This document shows positions 61,403 through 64,000 of a stretch of DNA of 64,000 bases, in pieces. The first letter of the stretch is position 1. Each line of letters opens with the position of its first letter. A program made the translations under genes and the position numbers. The notes under the pieces are model-generated. The model searched no databases, had not been told where the DNA came from, and worked only from the letters and a program-made list of their open reading frames with translations. Source of the DNA: Auanema rhodensis (Eukaryota; Nematoda; Chromadorea; Rhabditida; Rhabditidae). The stretch spans positions 2,418,001 to 2,482,000 of the forward strand of contig OZ059899.1 of assembly GCA_964057225.1 (NCBI GenBank), in the 5' to 3' direction.

Positions 61403-64000
61403 AAGCTGCGTCGATCTGTGTTATCAGATTTGCGCTAGCTTAAAAATGCACCGAGATATCAACTGATATAAGTTCACACTTATATCCTCGATTTTCACCC
61501 TGAAGAATTGATTTTTTCGTTGAATAACATTGTCTATCGTCTTTGCCTTGAAAAATGGAATCTAAAAACATCTACTTTTTGCTAAATTATTTTGAAATTT
61601 TTCGAAAAAATTTTTGTCAAAATGTTTTTGGAAGCAATGTTGAGTGTACATGGAAACTCAACATACACTAATGCATCATTTTTCAAACAATCATAACTAA
61701 TTTGTGTATTAAGCGTTTCTCAATGTAGTATAGTGCATTCGATGCGGATTTTTAAGCTGCGTCGATCTGTGTTATCAGATTTGCGCTAGCTTAAAAATGC
61801 ACCGAGATATCAACTGATATAAGTTCACACTTATATCCTCGATTTTCACCCTGAAGAATTAATTTTTTCGTTGAATAACATTGTCCATCGTCTTTGCCTT
61901 GGAAAATGGAATCTAAAAACATCTACTTTTTGCTAAATTATTTTGAAATTTTTGGAAAAAATTTTTGTCAAAATGTTTTTGGAAGCAATGTTGAGTGTAC
62001 ATGGAAACTCAACATACACTAATGCATCATTTTTCAAACGATCATAACTAATTTTTGTATCAAACGTTTCTCAATGTAGTATAGTGCATTCAATGCGGAT
62101 TTTTAAGCTGCGTCGATCTGTGTTATCAGATTTGCGCTAGCTTAAAAATGCACCGAGATATCAACTGATATAAGTTCACACTTATATCCTCGATTTTCAC
62201 CCTGAAGAATTGATTTTTCGTTGAATAACATTGTCTATCGTCTTTGCCTTGAAAAATGGAATTTAAAAACATCTACTTTTTGCTAAATTATTTTGAAATT
62301 TTTCGAAAAAATTTTTGTCAAAATGTTTTTGGAAGCAATGTTGAGTGTACATGGAAACTCAACATACACTAATGCATCATTTTTCAAACGATCATAACTA
62401 ATTTTTGTATCAAACGTTTCTCAATGTAGTATAGTGCATTCGATGCGGATTTTTAAGCTGCGTCGATCTGTGTTATCAGATTTGCGCTAGCTTAAAAATG
62501 CACCGAGATATCAACTGATATAAGTTCACACTTATATCCTCGATTTTCACCCTGAAGAATTAATTTTTTCGTTGAATAACATTGTCCATCGTCTTTGCCT
62601 TGGAAAATGGAATCTAAAAACATCTACTTTTTGCTAAATTATTTTGAAATTTTTGGAAAAAATTTTTGTCAAAATGTTTTTGGAAGCAATGTTGAGTGTA
62701 CATGGAAACTCAACATACACTAATGCATCATTTTTCAAACGATCATAACTAATTTTTGTATCAAACGTTTCTCAATGTAGTATAGTGCATTCAATGCGGA
62801 TTTTTAAGCTGCGTCGATCTGTGTTATCAGATTTGCGCTAGCTTAAAAATGCACCGAGATATCAACTGATATAAGTTCACACTTATATCCTCGATTTTCA
62901 CCCTGAAGAATTGATTTTTCGTTGAATAACATTGTCTATCGTCTTTGCCTTGAAAAATGGAATTTAAAAACATCTACTTTTTGCTAAATTATTTTGAAAT
63001 TTTTGGAAAAAATTTTTGTCAAAATGTTTTTGGAAGCAATGTTGAGTGTACATGGAAACTCAACATACACTAATGCATCATTTTTCAAACGATCATAACT
63101 AATTTTTGTATCAAACGTTTCTCAATGTAGTAAAGTGCATTCAATGCGGATTTTTAAGCTGCGTCGATCTGTGTTATCAGATTTGCGCTAGCTTAAAAAT
63201 GCACCGAGATATCAACTGATATAAGTTCACACTTATATCCTCGATTTTCACCCTGAAGAATTGATTTTTTCGTTGAATAACATTGTCTATCGTCTTTGCC
63301 TTGAAAAATGGAATCTAAAAACATCTACTTTTTGCTAAATTATTTTGAAATTTTTGGAAAAAATTTTTGTCAAAATGTTTTTGGAAGCAATGTTGAGTGT
63401 ACATGGAAACTCAACATACACTAATGCATCATTTTTCAAACGATCATAACTAATTTTTGTATCAAACGTTTCTCAATGTAGTATAGTGCATTCGATGCGG
63501 ATTTTTAAGCTGCGTCGATCTGTGTTATCAGATTTGCGCTAGCTTAAAAATGCACCGAGATATCAACTGATATAAGTTCACACTTATATCCTCGATTTTC
63601 ACCCTGAAGAATTGATTTTTTCGTTGAATAACATTGTCTATCGTCTTTGCCTTGAAAAATGGAATCTGAAAACATCTACTTTTTGCTAAATTATTTTGAA
63701 ATTTTTCGAAAAAATTTTTGTCAAAATGTTTTTGGAAGCAATGTTGAGTGTACATGGAAACTCAACATACACTAATGCATCATTTTTCAAACAATCATAA
63801 CTAATTTGTGTATTAAGCGTTTCTCAATGTAGTATAGTGCATTCGATGCGGATTTTTAAGCTGCGTCGATCTGTGTTATCAGATTTGCGCTAGCTTAAAA
63901 ATGCACCGAGATATCAACTGATATAAGTTCACACTTATATCCTCGATTTTCACCCTGAAGAATTAATTTTTTCGTTGAATAACATTGTCCATAGTCTTTG
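61403..64000 (+). repeat. Block 33: copies 176-183, irregular right edge
   Basis: Starts: 61403 C, 61754 B*, 62105 five-T (350 bp), 62455 B*, 62806 five-T (350 bp), 63156, 63507 C, 63858 partial. Copies 178 and 180 join the five-T run and T160 to a B-like tail (A311); copy 180 also has G201 and A339. Copy 181 has six T and C160 with G201. B* alternates with five-T copies in a 701-bp dimer (61,754-63,155). Copy 182 has G162, which opens a spurious minus-strand reading frame. The partial copy is B-type (A108, C133) with A136. Confidence 0.88.

Larger units (their letters stand above)
1..64000 (+). repeat. Tandem satellite array, 351-bp monomer, 182 complete copies plus one partial
   Basis: The whole window is one head-to-tail array. 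Monomer starts (AAGCTGCG) fall at 1, 352, 703, 1054 and so on to 63,858, always 351 bp apart except after 25 copies of 350 bp; 182 copies account exactly for bases 1-63,857. All copies are on the same strand and no foreign insertion, inversion or unique flank was seen. Copies differ mainly at about a dozen recurrent linked positions plus rare private changes. Such long homogenised arrays are typical of eukaryotic centromeric or pericentromeric heterochromatin; that location is inferred, since no marker of it (CENP-A data, chromosome context) is visible. Both edges are inside the array, so its true length exceeds 64 kb. Confidence 0.99.

Noticed and set aside
63528-63755. A 75-residue minus-strand open reading frame in copy 182.
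   Set aside because: It exists only because of one private change, G162 (base 63,668), which turns a minus-strand TAG stop present in the other monomers into CAG. The frame is plain satellite sequence shared by all copies, has no recognisable domain and no conserved coding signal.
1-64000. CRISPR array or other bacterial repeat system.
   Set aside because: The unit is 351 bp and continuous, with no spacers and no associated genes; nothing here looks prokaryotic.
1-64000. Transposon or retroelement insertions, telomeric repeats, rRNA or tRNA genes.
   Set aside because: The 351/350-bp register is never interrupted and no terminal repeats, target-site duplications or short telomere-like arrays were seen on either strand.
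1-64000. Identification as a known named satellite (for example a tenebrionid beetle or other insect satellite of similar length).
   Set aside because: Length and AT-richness are similar but I could not match the sequence from memory; a database search is needed and none was run.
1-64000. A previously undescribed gene-encoded system.
   Set aside because: No coding sequence is supportable anywhere; any novelty lies in the satellite's dyad architecture and higher-order structure.

Overview
The window is a single uninterrupted tandem satellite DNA array. From base 1 to base 64,000 it holds head-to-tail, same-strand copies of one AT-rich monomer of 351 bp (about 32% G+C, counted on the first copy). 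With AAGCTGCG as the monomer start there are 182 complete copies plus a 143-bp partial copy at the right edge. Twenty-five copies are 350 bp, because a run of six T at monomer positions 110-115 is shortened to five. I found no gene, RNA gene, transposon, inversion, telomere repeat or unique sequence, so both edges lie inside a larger array. This points to a eukaryotic centromeric, pericentromeric or other heterochromatic block. CpG is not depleted, which mildly favours an organism with little germline DNA methylation, such as many invertebrates. I do not recognise the monomer and cannot name the organism; a plant is not excluded.

The copies are nearly identical and fall into classes set by a few linked diagnostic bases (monomer numbering). 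A = G108 T133 A149 C160 C201 G287 T302 C308 G311. B = A108 C133 G149 C160 G201 G287 T302 C308 A311. C = G108 T133 A149 C160 C201 A287 G302 T308 G311. D = C with T160. E = the 350-bp form with T144, G287 G302 T308; E' = E with T302 C308 G320. F = A with T44; F' = T44 G287 T302 T308 G320; G = T44 G287 G302 T308; K = T44 on a C body. H = B head (A108 C133 G149) on a C tail. J = T103 with G287 G302 C308 A311. XA and XC = A209 copies with a B-like tail (A311) or a C tail. An asterisk means A339.

These classes form nested, changing higher-order repeats. Bases 1-4,212 hold A-B-C and then a 3-monomer repeat. Bases 4,213-16,489 are built on a 5-monomer unit E-F-B-C-D (1,754 bp) with shortened and recombined versions. 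Bases 16,490-33,681 are E, F', C, D, G and H mixtures in 3-, 4- and 5-monomer units, with no B copies between about 16.1 and 34.0 kb. Bases 33,682-43,157 hold A-B-C-D*-D*-D* units and an A209 module. Bases 43,158-55,788 hold a 9-10-monomer unit containing E'-J. Bases 55,789-61,402 are two nearly identical 8-monomer units (2,807 bp each), and a third diverges toward the right edge.

Each monomer also carries four dyad-symmetric elements: a long hairpin spanning every monomer junction, two perfect 9-bp-stem hairpins, and an AT-rich dyad around TTCGAA. Substitutions concentrate between these elements. The most interesting signals are this dyad architecture and the readable history of unequal exchange. 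No protein-coding or defence-type system is present.
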